Source: Clostridiales bacterium (GTDB taxonomy: Bacteria > Bacillota > Clostridia > Oscillospirales > Acutalibacteraceae). From it: a stretch of DNA of 15,374 nt. Location: contig JAJQDK010000125.1 of assembly GCA_021202245.1 (NCBI GenBank), positions 1 through 15,374 of the forward strand, written 5' to 3'. Below are positions 7,559 to 14,409 of the stretch, in pieces (position 1 is the stretch's first letter; each line of letters begins with the position of its first letter). The position numbers were made by a program, and so were the translations under genes. The notes beneath the pieces are model-generated. The model had not been told where the DNA came from, made no database searches, and worked only from the letters and a program-made list of their open reading frames with translations.

Positions 7559-8116
7559 TTAAAACAGCTCGCTTTCCGGCGACTCCGTGTCTTCCTCCGG
7601 CTCAGTTTCGGTCAAAGCATCCCCAGCCTGCTCGGTCTTTTTTGAAGCTGCCGACTCGGTGCTTGCAGCATCGGGCTTTGCCGTTTCATCAACCGCTTCA
7701 AACGGAGATGACGCATATTCATTCTCATTTGAGCAGGCAACCGTTATATCCACAACACTGGAGGAATCATATTCATTTGCCTCCGGCACTCCATAGAACA
7801 CATCGTTTTGACTGTCCACAATTTTTCTGTAGCAATCCCTCGCCTTGGCAATTTTAGTCTTTGAGGTTTCAATAACCTCAAAAATCTTTTGCTCCTCCGA
7901 CGCTTTCATCTCTACGCCGTTTTTTGTATTCTCATAATAACGCTTGCCGAGGGCAATATACGCCCTGTTCATAAGCTCGCTTTCATTTTTCATAATCATT
8001 CTCAGTCTGTTGAGCTTTGCATTTGTTCTGTTCTTCTCAACAAACGTCTGGGCAACAGTTGAAATAGAATCCACTGCTGCGTTTACTGTTCCCATTACGG
8101 TATCAAAAAATGCCAT
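7559..8116 (-). CDS. Hypothetical coiled-coil protein with acidic C-terminal tail
   Basis: This 185-aa cytosolic protein has no signal peptide. Residues 1-30 are an amphipathic alanine/valine-rich stretch (MAFFDTVMGTVNAAVDSIS...). A basic helical region at about 28-100 (NRTNAKLNRLRMIMKNESELMNRAYIALGKRYYEN...) looks like a coiled coil. From about 110 a low-complexity, strongly acidic Ser/Glu/Ala tail follows. The N-terminal half resembles small Firmicutes proteins that begin MAFFDK and often carry a C-terminal zinc ribbon; here that place is taken by the acidic tail. This comparison is from memory, and no function is assigned. A perfect AAGGAG site 7 nt upstream supports the ATG at 8116. It is transcribed divergently from the CpXC gene, from a promoter about 205 bp away, through a long structured leader. 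Confidence 0.75.
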   Translation of the reverse strand: MAFFDTVMGTVNAAVDSISTVAQTFVEKNRTNAKLNRLRMIMKNESELMNRAYIALGKRYYENTKNGVEMKASEEQKIFEVIETSKTKIAKARDCYRKIVDSQNDVFYGVPEANEYDSSSVVDITVACSNENEYASSPFEAVDETAKPDAASTESAASKKTEQAGDALTETEPEEDTESPESELF

Positions 8117-8318
8117 ATAAATTCTCCTTAATATTAAGTAACCGCCGATTAAATCAGATTCTGCTTAACGCAGAAGGCGGATAATTTTCATTTCGGCAAG
8201 CGGCGGCATAAAATGTCGGAAATCAGCAGGAAATCCGATCTCTGCCGGCTGCACTGCTCCCTGACACATATAGAAGCGGGATATCCTGCCCTAAGTTATC
8301 CCGTGAGCAACAACTGTG
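8117..8318 (-). promoter_or_regulatory. Long structured 5' leader of the 7559-8116 gene (candidate regulatory RNA)
   Basis: The minus-strand transcript would carry about 200 nt before the ATG, far longer than other leaders here and richer in G+C than the AT spacers around it. Visible structure in RNA order: a perfect 7-bp hairpin CGGGATA/TATCCCG with a 13-nt loop (8277-8303); an ACACA/TGTGT pair enclosing it; CGGCA/TGCCG around TCGGA/TCCGA in the middle; CCGCC/GGCGG (8176-8180 with 8142-8146) enclosing a 6-bp TTCTGC/GCAGAA hairpin (8159-8175); and the palindrome CTTAATATTAAG (8127-8138) running into the AAGGAG ribosome site. I do not recognise a known riboswitch class. No intrinsic terminator is visible, so any control would act on translation or through a trans partner. 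Confidence 0.5.
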
Positions 8319-8323
8319 TTATT

Positions 8324-8352
8324 ATTATGACAGATATTTTTAATAAAATCAA
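8324..8352 (-). promoter_or_regulatory. Promoter for the minus-strand leader
   Basis: On the minus strand TTGATT (8347-8352), a 17-nt spacer and CATAAT (8324-8329). The start point would be near 8317. It lies back to back with the plus-strand promoter at 8371-8399, only 18 bp between the -35 boxes. Confidence 0.6.
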
Positions 8353-8370
8353 TATTTTTTTAAAAATTAC

Positions 8371-8399
8371 TTGTTAAAACTCCTCTTGATTTCTATAAT
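8371..8399 (+). promoter_or_regulatory. Promoter for the CpXC gene
   Basis: TTGTTA (8371-8376), a 17-nt spacer and a consensus TATAAT (8394-8399). Transcription would begin near 8406 and make a leader of about 190 nt before the GTG at 8595. Confidence 0.7.
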
Positions 8400-8405
8400 T
8401 ATGTA

Positions 8406-8594
8406 TGCACGGTTAAATTGAGTGAGTTTTACGGGTGATTTAATCTCTCATTGCGGCGATTTCAACAGCCGCGCGAGCAAACACCCGTCAGTGTGTTTCG
8501 GCAGGGATTATGTTACCCGCCCGCAGAGGTGAGGCGCATTTTGCCCTAAGTTCAAACAAAGGGCTTCCCTAAGTTATATTCAGAGGTGGTTTCA
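8406..8594 (+). promoter_or_regulatory. Long structured 5' leader of the CpXC gene with mutually exclusive hairpins
   Basis: The leader is GC-rich against an AT-rich surround. Stems: ACGGGTG/CACCCGT (8431-8437 with 8482-8488) enclosing GCGGC/GCCGC (8453-8457 with 8468-8472); GGCAGGG/CCCGCC with one bulged A (8500-8506 with 8516-8521). Near the gene three hairpins compete for the same bases: AGG(C)GCA with TGCCCT (8532-8547), GCCCT with AGGGC (8543-8564), and AGGG with CCCT (8560-8570). CCCTAAGTT occurs twice, at 8544 and 8567, just before the ribosome site (AGAGGTGG, 8582-8589). The layout fits a translational switch, but I recognise no known class and this is not experimentally supported. 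Confidence 0.5.
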
Positions 8595-9293
8595 GTGCCG
8601 GAAAACAAGGTAACAAAAGCAATAGTCTGCCCGATGTGCGGTGAGCTGAGCAAGGCGGAAATATATACAAGCATCAATCCTACCGTAAACAAGGGTCTGC
8701 GGGGCAAGGTGCTTGAGGATGAATTATTCGCCTGGAAATGCCCTCTGTGCGGATACAACGCCCGTCTGACCTATCCTGTGCTTTACAATGATATGAAAAA
8801 CCGATTTATGGTATATATGATTCCCAAAATTGACAGATTCCGGCTCTGCGACAGGGAGCTTGAGGACAAATATTCAAACCTGCGCAACATCAACAAGCGC
8901 ATTGTACCCGACTTCAACGCCTTTAAAGAAAAGATTTTTATTTTTGAGTCCGGGCTCGACGATATGGCTGTTGAGCTTACAAAGCTTGCAATCAGTCAAA
9001 CCGTTTCCAAAAAGCTCGGCGGCGCTGAAATTACCGACGGCTATCTCTCTATGTATAACCGTGAGAACAACTCAATGGGCTTTACATATTTTATCGGCGA
9101 AAACCACAGCCCGTATGTTCAGACAGCAAGGCTTGAAATTTACGGAAAATCCAAGGGAATCACCGATACTCTTGCCGCAAAGGATAAAAAGCTCAACGGC
9201 TTTATAAAAATTGACCGTGAATGGGCTGAAAATATTCTTTACCGCTACAAACGTGCAAAGCATATTGAAAAGCTCAACAAGCTGAAGGAGTAA
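8595..9293 (+). CDS. CpXC domain protein (zinc ribbon)
   Basis: This 232-aa protein begins with a CpXC-type domain. Two CPxC pairs, C12-P-M-C15 and C49-P-L-C52, should bind one zinc. They are followed by an aromatic, hydrophobic stretch (NARLTYPVLYNDMKNRFMVYMIP). The remaining 150 residues are mixed charge; they include IFESGLDDMAVELTKLAISQTVSKKL and a basic C-terminal helix (YRYKRAKHIEKLNKLKE). CpXC domains are common in Clostridia and have no established function. I chose the GTG at 8595 because AGAGGTGG lies 5 nt upstream. The GTG at 8586 lies inside that ribosome site. It is one of only two plus-strand genes and sits behind a long structured leader. Confidence 0.8.
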   Translation: MPENKVTKAIVCPMCGELSKAEIYTSINPTVNKGLRGKVLEDELFAWKCPLCGYNARLTYPVLYNDMKNRFMVYMIPKIDRFRLCDRELEDKYSNLRNINKRIVPDFNAFKEKIFIFESGLDDMAVELTKLAISQTVSKKLGGAEITDGYLSMYNRENNSMGFTYFIGENHSPYVQTARLEIYGKSKGITDTLAAKDKKLNGFIKIDREWAENILYRYKRAKHIEKLNKLKE

Positions 9294-9316
9294 ATTAAAA
9301 ACTAATACTTGTATGA

Positions 9317-9342
9317 AAACGGCAGCCGAAAGACTGCCGTTT
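9317..9342. terminator. Bidirectional terminator between CpXC and DUF1275 genes
   Basis: A perfect 9-bp stem AAACGGCAG/CTGCCGTTT (9317-9325 with 9334-9342) encloses an 8-nt loop. It lies 24 bp after the CpXC stop and 42 bp after the converging DUF1275 stop. T-runs are short on both sides, so termination may be moderate. Confidence 0.7.
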
Positions 9343-9383
9343 GCTTTATGTAATTTGAAATCGCATCTGTTTTTACGCTGCGG

Positions 9384-10085
9384 TTACCATACGTGCATTA
9401 TTTTTAATTTTAAAGCCCTTCTGCGAACCTCAAAGTATCTCATACCGAGCAATCTGAAATATGCAAGCACAGATACGGCAAGCGGTACAAAGCCGAACCA
9501 AACGCTGTCTACGCCGAAAAATCCGCTCAGCACACAGGCTGCTCCTGCGCCGGTATTGAATGAAAGCAAGGTTGTCCAGAAAAATTTAGCCTTTTTGAGC
9601 TGCTTTTTATCCTTGTCTATGAAATAGCCGGCAGATGCCATTGACGCCTGTCTGAGGTTATTTGTGGAAAATATCGTGGAGCTTGTATATTCTCCGGCTT
9701 TTTGAAAGGCATTCCACTGTATCGGAGCAACAAACAATATCGGCAGCAGCGCCAAATAATCATTGCTGACTCTAGGCAATACGCCGATTGCCGTTATTGC
9801 GGCTGCATCAAACAAAAAGCTGATGACACGCAAATCTATTTTTATAAATTTCTTTGCGGCAACGCAGAACACATTGCCCGAAATATAGGTAACAAGCGCA
9901 GCAACCATAAATGCAATACCGCTTAAATCACCCGTGAAAATCTTACCGAAAAGATGAATTATGTTTGCCGTCTGTGAATTTCCCAAAATATCGCAATGAT
10001 TGAATATTGCATATCCACCGAAGAATCCGCCTACGGCGCTTACTGCAAAGTGCAGCTGCATTTCTCTTTTTTCTTCCCTGTCCAT
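9384..10085 (-). CDS. YoaK/DUF1275 family membrane protein
   Basis: This 233-aa protein has about six membrane helices. The first carries the family-type glycine-rich motif GGFFGGYAIFNHCDILGNSQTAN; an internal repeat-like motif, QWNAFQKAGEYTSSTIFSTNNLRQ, matches the second conserved block of DUF1275. The family is found widely and has no assigned transport or enzyme role. The ATG at 10085 has AAAGGA about 9 nt upstream; the TTG at 10124 would add 13 residues without a clear ribosome site. It follows the citrate synthase stop by 71 bp with no terminator between, so it is probably the second gene of that transcript. Confidence 0.8.
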   Translation of the reverse strand: MDREEKREMQLHFAVSAVGGFFGGYAIFNHCDILGNSQTANIIHLFGKIFTGDLSGIAFMVAALVTYISGNVFCVAAKKFIKIDLRVISFLFDAAAITAIGVLPRVSNDYLALLPILFVAPIQWNAFQKAGEYTSSTIFSTNNLRQASMASAGYFIDKDKKQLKKAKFFWTTLLSFNTGAGAACVLSGFFGVDSVWFGFVPLAVSVLAYFRLLGMRYFEVRRRALKLKIMHVW

Positions 10086-10156
10086 TTTTGCGCTTCCTTT
10101 AGTACTTAAATAATCATCGAACAACTCGGATGCTTACTTAATTTGCAGAATCCGCC

Positions 10157-11527
10157 TTATCTGTCCTCAAGCGGAACATATTCCTTGAAATCGGAAATAC
10201 TCATATAGGCGGGACGGATAATCTTGCCTGCGTTAATAAGCTCCTCCATACGGTGTGCGCTCCAGCCCGTAATACGCGCGGTGGCAAAAAGCGGAGTGTA
10301 CAGCTCGCACGGAATGTCAAGCATACTGTAAAGCAAGCCGCTGTAAAAATCAACATTTGCGGCAACGCCCTTGTAAATTTTACGCTTCTTTCCGATGACA
10401 ACAGGAGCCAGCTTTTCTACCTTTTCATACAACGCAAACTCATCGTTATATCCCTCAGCCTCGGCAAGCTTTTTGACCGAACCCTTGAGAATAACCTGAC
10501 GGGGGTCGGAAATGGTGTAAACGGCGTGGCCCATACCGTAGATCAGACCCTTTTTATCATAAGCCTTTTTGTCAAGCAACAGCTCAAGATAGTTTTCAAT
10601 TTCCTCATCGTCCTTCCAATCCTTAACGTGCGCCTTGAGGTCGTCAAACATATATACAACCTTTACGTTTGCTCCGCCGTGCTTGGGACCCTTGAGCGAC
10701 GCAAGCGCCGCCGCCATAGCGGAATATGTATCTGTGCCTGAGGATGTAACAACGTGAGTAGTAAAGGTGGAGTTGTTGCCGCCGCCGTGCTCCATATGGA
10801 GAATAAGCGCCATATCAAGCACCTTTGCCTCAAGCGGAGTATATTTTCTGTCGGGACGAAGCAACGAAAGTATTACCTCGGCGGTTGACATAGTAGGCTC
10901 TGCACGGTGAATATACAAGCTTTTGTTGCGCACATAGTGATTGTAGGCATGATAGCCGTATACAGACAGCAGAGGGAACACCGAAATCAGCTGAATACAC
11001 TGTCTGAGCACATTCTCAATAGAAGTATCGTTAGGATTTTTATCATAGCAAAACAGCGTGAGTACGCTGCGCGCGATAGAGTTCATCATATCCTCGCTTG
11101 GCGCCTTTAAAATTACGTCGCGAACAAAATTCGACGGCAGAGTTCTGTATCTTACAAGCAAGTCTTTAAAATCCGAAAGCTCCTTTGCATTAGGCATTTT
11201 TCCGAACAGCAAAAGATACGTAACCTCTTCAAAGCCGAAGCGGTTGTCGTCAAGAATGCCCTTGATTATATCGTTGATATTATAACCCCTGTAATAAAGC
11301 TCTCCATCACACGGAACCAGCTTACCGTCAACCTCTTTATTCTGTTTAATGGTGGAAATGTTAGTCAAACCGGTGAGCACGCCCTTACCGTCAAGGTCAC
11401 GCAGACCTCTTTTGACATTGTATTTTGTGTAAAGACCCGTATCAATTTGAGAATTGTCGAGCATTTTTTCGGCGAGGCTCTTTATCTCCGGCGTGTTTTC
11501 TGAATAGTTGTCGTTTGAATACGTCAT
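10157..11527 (-). CDS. gltA: Citrate synthase (si-type fold)
   Basis: This 456-aa enzyme condenses oxaloacetate and acetyl-CoA to citrate, the entry to the oxidative TCA branch and to 2-oxoglutarate/glutamate synthesis. Active-site residues are all in place: the HMEHGG pair H244/H247, H283 in LKGPKHGGAN, H334 in GMGHAVYTISDPR, and the catalytic aspartate D393 in ANVDFYSG, with R343, R418 and R426 for substrate carboxylates. ELYYRGYNI at 76-84 is also typical. An N-terminal extension of about 40 residues gives a length usual for clostridial members. The fold is that of the common citrate synthase, not the unrelated Re-citrate synthase of some clostridia. A 2-methylcitrate synthase activity cannot be excluded, but there is no prp gene nearby. 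The ATG at 11527 has AGGAAGTG upstream. Confidence 0.93.
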   Translation of the reverse strand: MTYSNDNYSENTPEIKSLAEKMLDNSQIDTGLYTKYNVKRGLRDLDGKGVLTGLTNISTIKQNKEVDGKLVPCDGELYYRGYNINDIIKGILDDNRFGFEEVTYLLLFGKMPNAKELSDFKDLLVRYRTLPSNFVRDVILKAPSEDMMNSIARSVLTLFCYDKNPNDTSIENVLRQCIQLISVFPLLSVYGYHAYNHYVRNKSLYIHRAEPTMSTAEVILSLLRPDRKYTPLEAKVLDMALILHMEHGGGNNSTFTTHVVTSSGTDTYSAMAAALASLKGPKHGGANVKVVYMFDDLKAHVKDWKDDEEIENYLELLLDKKAYDKKGLIYGMGHAVYTISDPRQVILKGSVKKLAEAEGYNDEFALYEKVEKLAPVVIGKKRKIYKGVAANVDFYSGLLYSMLDIPCELYTPLFATARITGWSAHRMEELINAGKIIRPAYMSISDFKEYVPLEDR

Positions 11528-11600
11528 AAAATCACTTCCTATACATTATTTACCTTTCGGCGTATTCGGCAAGCACATGATATCTTTCCGATTAAAGTAT

Positions 11601-11606
11601 ATTATA
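11601..11606 (-). promoter_or_regulatory. gltA: Extended -10 promoter of the citrate synthase gene
   Basis: TATAAT on the minus strand is preceded by TG one base upstream (TGTTATAAT), a typical extended -10. The -35 region is poor (TTTTAT). The leader would be about 65-70 nt. The remainder of the gap between gltA and the amylase (11607-11840) is AT-rich, and I see no gene or recognisable site in it. Confidence 0.55.
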
Positions 11607-11840
11607 ACACATTTTTAAAATGAATAAAAGATACAATAAAATGATAAATGTCATATGTTTGAAAAAATTTTTATTTATTTTATGCAATTATATTTCCGAT
11701 TTTGGGGCAGGGCTCGATTTGAAAATTCATTTTTTCAGTCTATTAAACTTCCATTGTGCTTAAACAACAAAAAGTCTGCAAGCAGCTGCGGTAAATCCTT
11801 CAAATCCGCATTTCTACGCCGCTGTTTTATTGATTGCGAC

Positions 11841-11880
11841 AAAAAACGGCAGAGCAAACCCCACGAGGTTTACCCTGCCG
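11841..11880 (-). terminator. Strong intrinsic terminator of the amylase gene
   Basis: Read on the minus strand, a 14-bp stem (11867-11880 with 11847-11860, two G-U pairs) closes a 6-nt loop and is followed by six T (plus-strand A at 11841-11846). The G-U pairs occur only in the minus-strand RNA, which fixes the direction. It begins 24 bp after the amylase stop. Confidence 0.88.
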
Positions 11881-11904
11881 AAAATAATTAAACCGAAAGC
11901 TGAG

Positions 11905-14157
11905 TTACTTAAGATATGTGCCCGTTGTACCAATCTGTCCGCTGATACCGGTGAAGCCGCTTGCGCAGCATACATATACTCTCATATTAGCCGTACCGAT
12001 GTCTGAAACGGTAAGCGTACCGTTTGTAACATTCTGAACATCACCTGTTACGGCATCAATATATGTGCCGTTGGGAATATTCTTGAATGTAGCGCCGCCC
12101 GAGATTGTAACAAGAGCAAGGCTGTCTACACCCTCGGAGGAGTCTGTATAACGGCGGATAAACGCCATATCGCCCGATACATAAGTGCTGTCGGTTGTGT
12201 ACTGACCCTTCTGGAGAGCAGGAACTGCCTGACGAATGAGGTTAAGCTGTCTTAAATGAACTGAAAGCGTGGAGTTAAGAGTGGTTGTCACTGTTCCGGT
12301 AGCGGTATATTCGCCGAAATCGGTAGCCGTTACGGTTCCCTCAAGATTATCTCCGTAGTAAGCGCGGCCTGTTGTTGAAAGCGCAGCCGTTGTTCCCACG
12401 TCAATCTGAGCGCCCTTCTGGAACTCAATCTCCGAGCCGTAGTAAATACAGGGGATGCCGCGGAAAGCAAACATCAAATCCATATTCTCCGCCCAAGCCT
12501 GCGTACCGCCGGTATAGCGGTAGTTTTGACATTCATCGGGAGAATAGTCGTGCGAATCAACATATACTACATTCCAGGTTGCATCGTTAAATGCGTAGTC
12601 CTCGGAAAGAGCTGCGTTGTATGCTCCGGATGCAGTATAGAAATTCCAGTGCATTGTAAAGTCAATCGTGCCTGTACCGTTGCTGTTTGAATAGTCGGGT
12701 GTATGATATGTAATTCCGTTGAGGAAAGCGTTATCGCTTGTTACATCAACACTCTGTGTATTATATGCCTCGTAATGAGCGATAGCATTGTTGTAGTTGC
12801 TTTCCTGATCGGTTGTGCTCCAGTTATTCTGCCACGAAGCGCTTGTTTCCTTCCATGTATAGAAGAAGCAGGAGTCGGACAAACCGCCCTCGTTTATGTA
12901 CTCGCGTCTTCTTGCGCAAACCTCACCGAAGATATAGAAGTTGTCCACAGCCTGGAATGTCGGGAAATATGCGCTGTTAAGCGTCCAGCGGTTGATATGC
13001 TTTTCCGTATCAAGACGGAAAGCGTCAACGCCCATTTCAACGTAATCCATATAGGTGCTTGTCAGATATTCTGCAACCTCGGGATTCTCAGTGTTGATAT
13101 CAACACAGTCGCCTGCCATCTGACCCGTTTGCTCGGTGTATGAACCGTAGGAAAGGCTCTGGTCGTGATGATAATAATCGTTTACATCGTGATCCTGACC
13201 GTCGGTATTTTTAAGGATTGCAAGTCTTGCCTGATACTGCGCATCAGAAGAAAGACTGTCATAGTTAGGATAAGCCGTTGCAAGCTCCGAGCCCTCAACA
13301 ATCTGCATAGAATCAATAGATTCAAGGTCGGAAACATCGTCGTAAGCCTTTTCAAACATCTCGCCGAGATAAGCCTCGCCGAAGTTACTTGTATGGTTCC
13401 ATACAACGTCCTGAATAATCTTCATACCCTTTTCGTGGGCGGCGTCAATCAAATCCTGATACGTGGTATCGTCGCTCTCATAACGAACGTCAACAGTAGA
13501 AAAGTCAAATGCGTGGTAGCCGTGATAGTCATAGCCCGAAGCATTTGTTACTACAGGGGTAATCCAAATTGCGGTGAAGCCCAAAGCCTTGATATAGTCA
13601 AGCTTTTCGATAAGGCCCTTGAAGTCGCCTCTCCACGCAGGGTCGGAGTCGGGGTTGTTAGCCGTGCTGTCGTCCCAGCAGTGAACATTGTTGCCCGTGT
13701 CGCCGTCGTAAAAACGTGTTGTAATTACAAAGTAGATGGAATCCTCACGCAAATCCGTGCGTTCCCAGTCGTCAGCCTGACTCGGATCGCTGCTGTACCA
13801 TCTGTTGTTTTTGTACCACCATTCGCCCGTGTTACGAGTAAGCTCTGAGGACTGTACACCGTTTGTAACAAACATCAAATTGATTTTTGTCACGTTGCTA
13901 AACGTGTAGGTGTAGTAATTGTTGCCCTCGCTTGTCATTGTGGGGCCGGGATAATCGGTTGTGATGTTCTGCGGAAGACTGTTCCAGTAATAAATGTTAG
14001 GCGTGCCGTCTTCGCAATAGTAATGCACCGTTATTCCGCTGCTTGCTGCGACCTCGCTGTCGTCATCGGTTGTTGCTGCGCTTGCAGAAATCAGCCCGAT
14101 TGAGCATACAACGCAAATCGCTAAAATCAAAGCAACTAATTTTTTGATTTTTGTCAT
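11905..14157 (-). CDS. Secreted GH13 alpha-amylase with N-terminal CBM26-like starch-binding module
   Basis: This 750-aa exoenzyme hydrolyses alpha-1,4 bonds of starch. Residues 1-27/28 are a Sec signal peptide (KIKK, a hydrophobic core, then SASA|A). Residues about 41-125 (GITVHYYCEDGTPNIYYWN... to GEWWYKNNRWYSSDP) look like a CBM26 starch-binding module. The catalytic barrel runs from about 140. Conserved blocks are DVVWNH at 250-254 region I, GVDAFRLDTEKH at 376-387 with nucleophile D383, FGEV at 410-413 with acid/base E412, and YVDSHD at 532-537 with transition-state stabiliser D537. From about 635 a beta-sandwich domain C completes the protein. There is no dockerin, sortase motif or S-layer repeat, so it is probably released. 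The ATG at 14157 has a near-perfect TTAGGAGG site. The gene is monocistronic: it has its own terminator and a candidate promoter. Exact GH13 subfamily not assigned. Confidence 0.92.
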   Translation of the reverse strand: MTKIKKLVALILAICVVCSIGLISASAATTDDDSEVAASSGITVHYYCEDGTPNIYYWNSLPQNITTDYPGPTMTSEGNNYYTYTFSNVTKINLMFVTNGVQSSELTRNTGEWWYKNNRWYSSDPSQADDWERTDLREDSIYFVITTRFYDGDTGNNVHCWDDSTANNPDSDPAWRGDFKGLIEKLDYIKALGFTAIWITPVVTNASGYDYHGYHAFDFSTVDVRYESDDTTYQDLIDAAHEKGMKIIQDVVWNHTSNFGEAYLGEMFEKAYDDVSDLESIDSMQIVEGSELATAYPNYDSLSSDAQYQARLAILKNTDGQDHDVNDYYHHDQSLSYGSYTEQTGQMAGDCVDINTENPEVAEYLTSTYMDYVEMGVDAFRLDTEKHINRWTLNSAYFPTFQAVDNFYIFGEVCARRREYINEGGLSDSCFFYTWKETSASWQNNWSTTDQESNYNNAIAHYEAYNTQSVDVTSDNAFLNGITYHTPDYSNSNGTGTIDFTMHWNFYTASGAYNAALSEDYAFNDATWNVVYVDSHDYSPDECQNYRYTGGTQAWAENMDLMFAFRGIPCIYYGSEIEFQKGAQIDVGTTAALSTTGRAYYGDNLEGTVTATDFGEYTATGTVTTTLNSTLSVHLRQLNLIRQAVPALQKGQYTTDSTYVSGDMAFIRRYTDSSEGVDSLALVTISGGATFKNIPNGTYIDAVTGDVQNVTNGTLTVSDIGTANMRVYVCCASGFTGISGQIGTTGTYLK

Positions 14158-14195
14158 AGATTTTCCTCCTAATGACAGATAATAGTTCAATATAT

Positions 14196-14201
14196 ATTAT
14201 A
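14196..14201 (-). promoter_or_regulatory. Candidate -10 box of the amylase promoter
   Basis: TATAAT on the minus strand, about 40 bp before the ATG. No convincing -35 hexamer is seen at 16-18 nt, which suggests dependence on an activator or a weak basal promoter. Confidence 0.4.
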
Positions 14202-14245
14202 AGTTAGTTCACAAAAGCTATATTTCTTTTTCGGAATTATTCGCT

Positions 14246-14261
14246 TTTGGGCACTTCCAAA
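14246..14261. promoter_or_regulatory. Inverted repeat upstream of the amylase promoter (possible operator)
   Basis: TTTGG-N6-CCAAA, a perfect 5+5 inverted repeat about 45 bp upstream of the -10 box. Position and symmetry suit a dimeric activator or repressor of the amylase. It does not match the CcpA cre consensus. Short enough to arise by chance in AT-rich DNA. Confidence 0.3.
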
Positions 14262-14302
14262 GTTTTCATCTGATTTTTATAAATAATACACAAAAAACAC
14301 AC

Positions 14303-14342
14303 AAAAATATCCGAATTTCAATTTTTAAATCAAAATTCGGAT
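14303..14342 (-). terminator. Intrinsic terminator downstream of the HAD phosphatase gene
   Basis: A perfect 10-bp repeat, ATCCGAATTT and AAATTCGGAT (14309-14318 and 14333-14342), is separated by 14 nt. On the minus strand it is followed by A then five T. It lies between the HAD gene and the amylase, so the two are probably transcribed apart. Confidence 0.65.
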
Positions 14343-14350
14343 GTCTTCAA

Positions 14351-14409
14351 GCTGCACTGCAATCGCCGCACAGCGGGAATAATCAACGCAAATCTGCTTC
14401 GCGTCGATT
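14351..14409 (-). other. Two stem-loops between the HAD stop codon and its terminator
   Basis: In the minus-strand RNA, a 9-bp stem AATCGACGC/GCGTTGATT (14401-14409 with 14381-14389, 11-nt loop, one G-U) starts at the stop codon. A second stem, GCTGTGC/GTGCAGC (14368-14374 with 14351-14357), pairs fully only in this strand, through two adjacent G-U pairs that are mismatches in the plus-strand sense. Together with the terminator hairpin this gives a compact three-hairpin 3' UTR. No known element is recognised. Confidence 0.4.

Noticed and set aside
8277..8303. Intrinsic terminator on the plus strand
   Set aside because: The hairpin is good but has no T-run on either side, and it lies within the minus-strand leader where a structural role fits better.
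8406..8594. 6S RNA or a named riboswitch
   Set aside because: I could not form a convincing long closing stem with a central bubble, and no known ligand-binding core was recognised. A covariance-model search would be needed to decide.
11655..11891. Plus-strand open frame of 78 codons in the gltA-amylase gap
   Set aside because: No ribosome site, runs through the amylase terminator, and composition is that of AT-rich spacer.
13165..13848. Plus-strand open frame of 227 codons opposite the amylase
   Set aside because: Antisense shadow of a well-conserved GH13 catalytic domain; no ribosome site or recognisable product.
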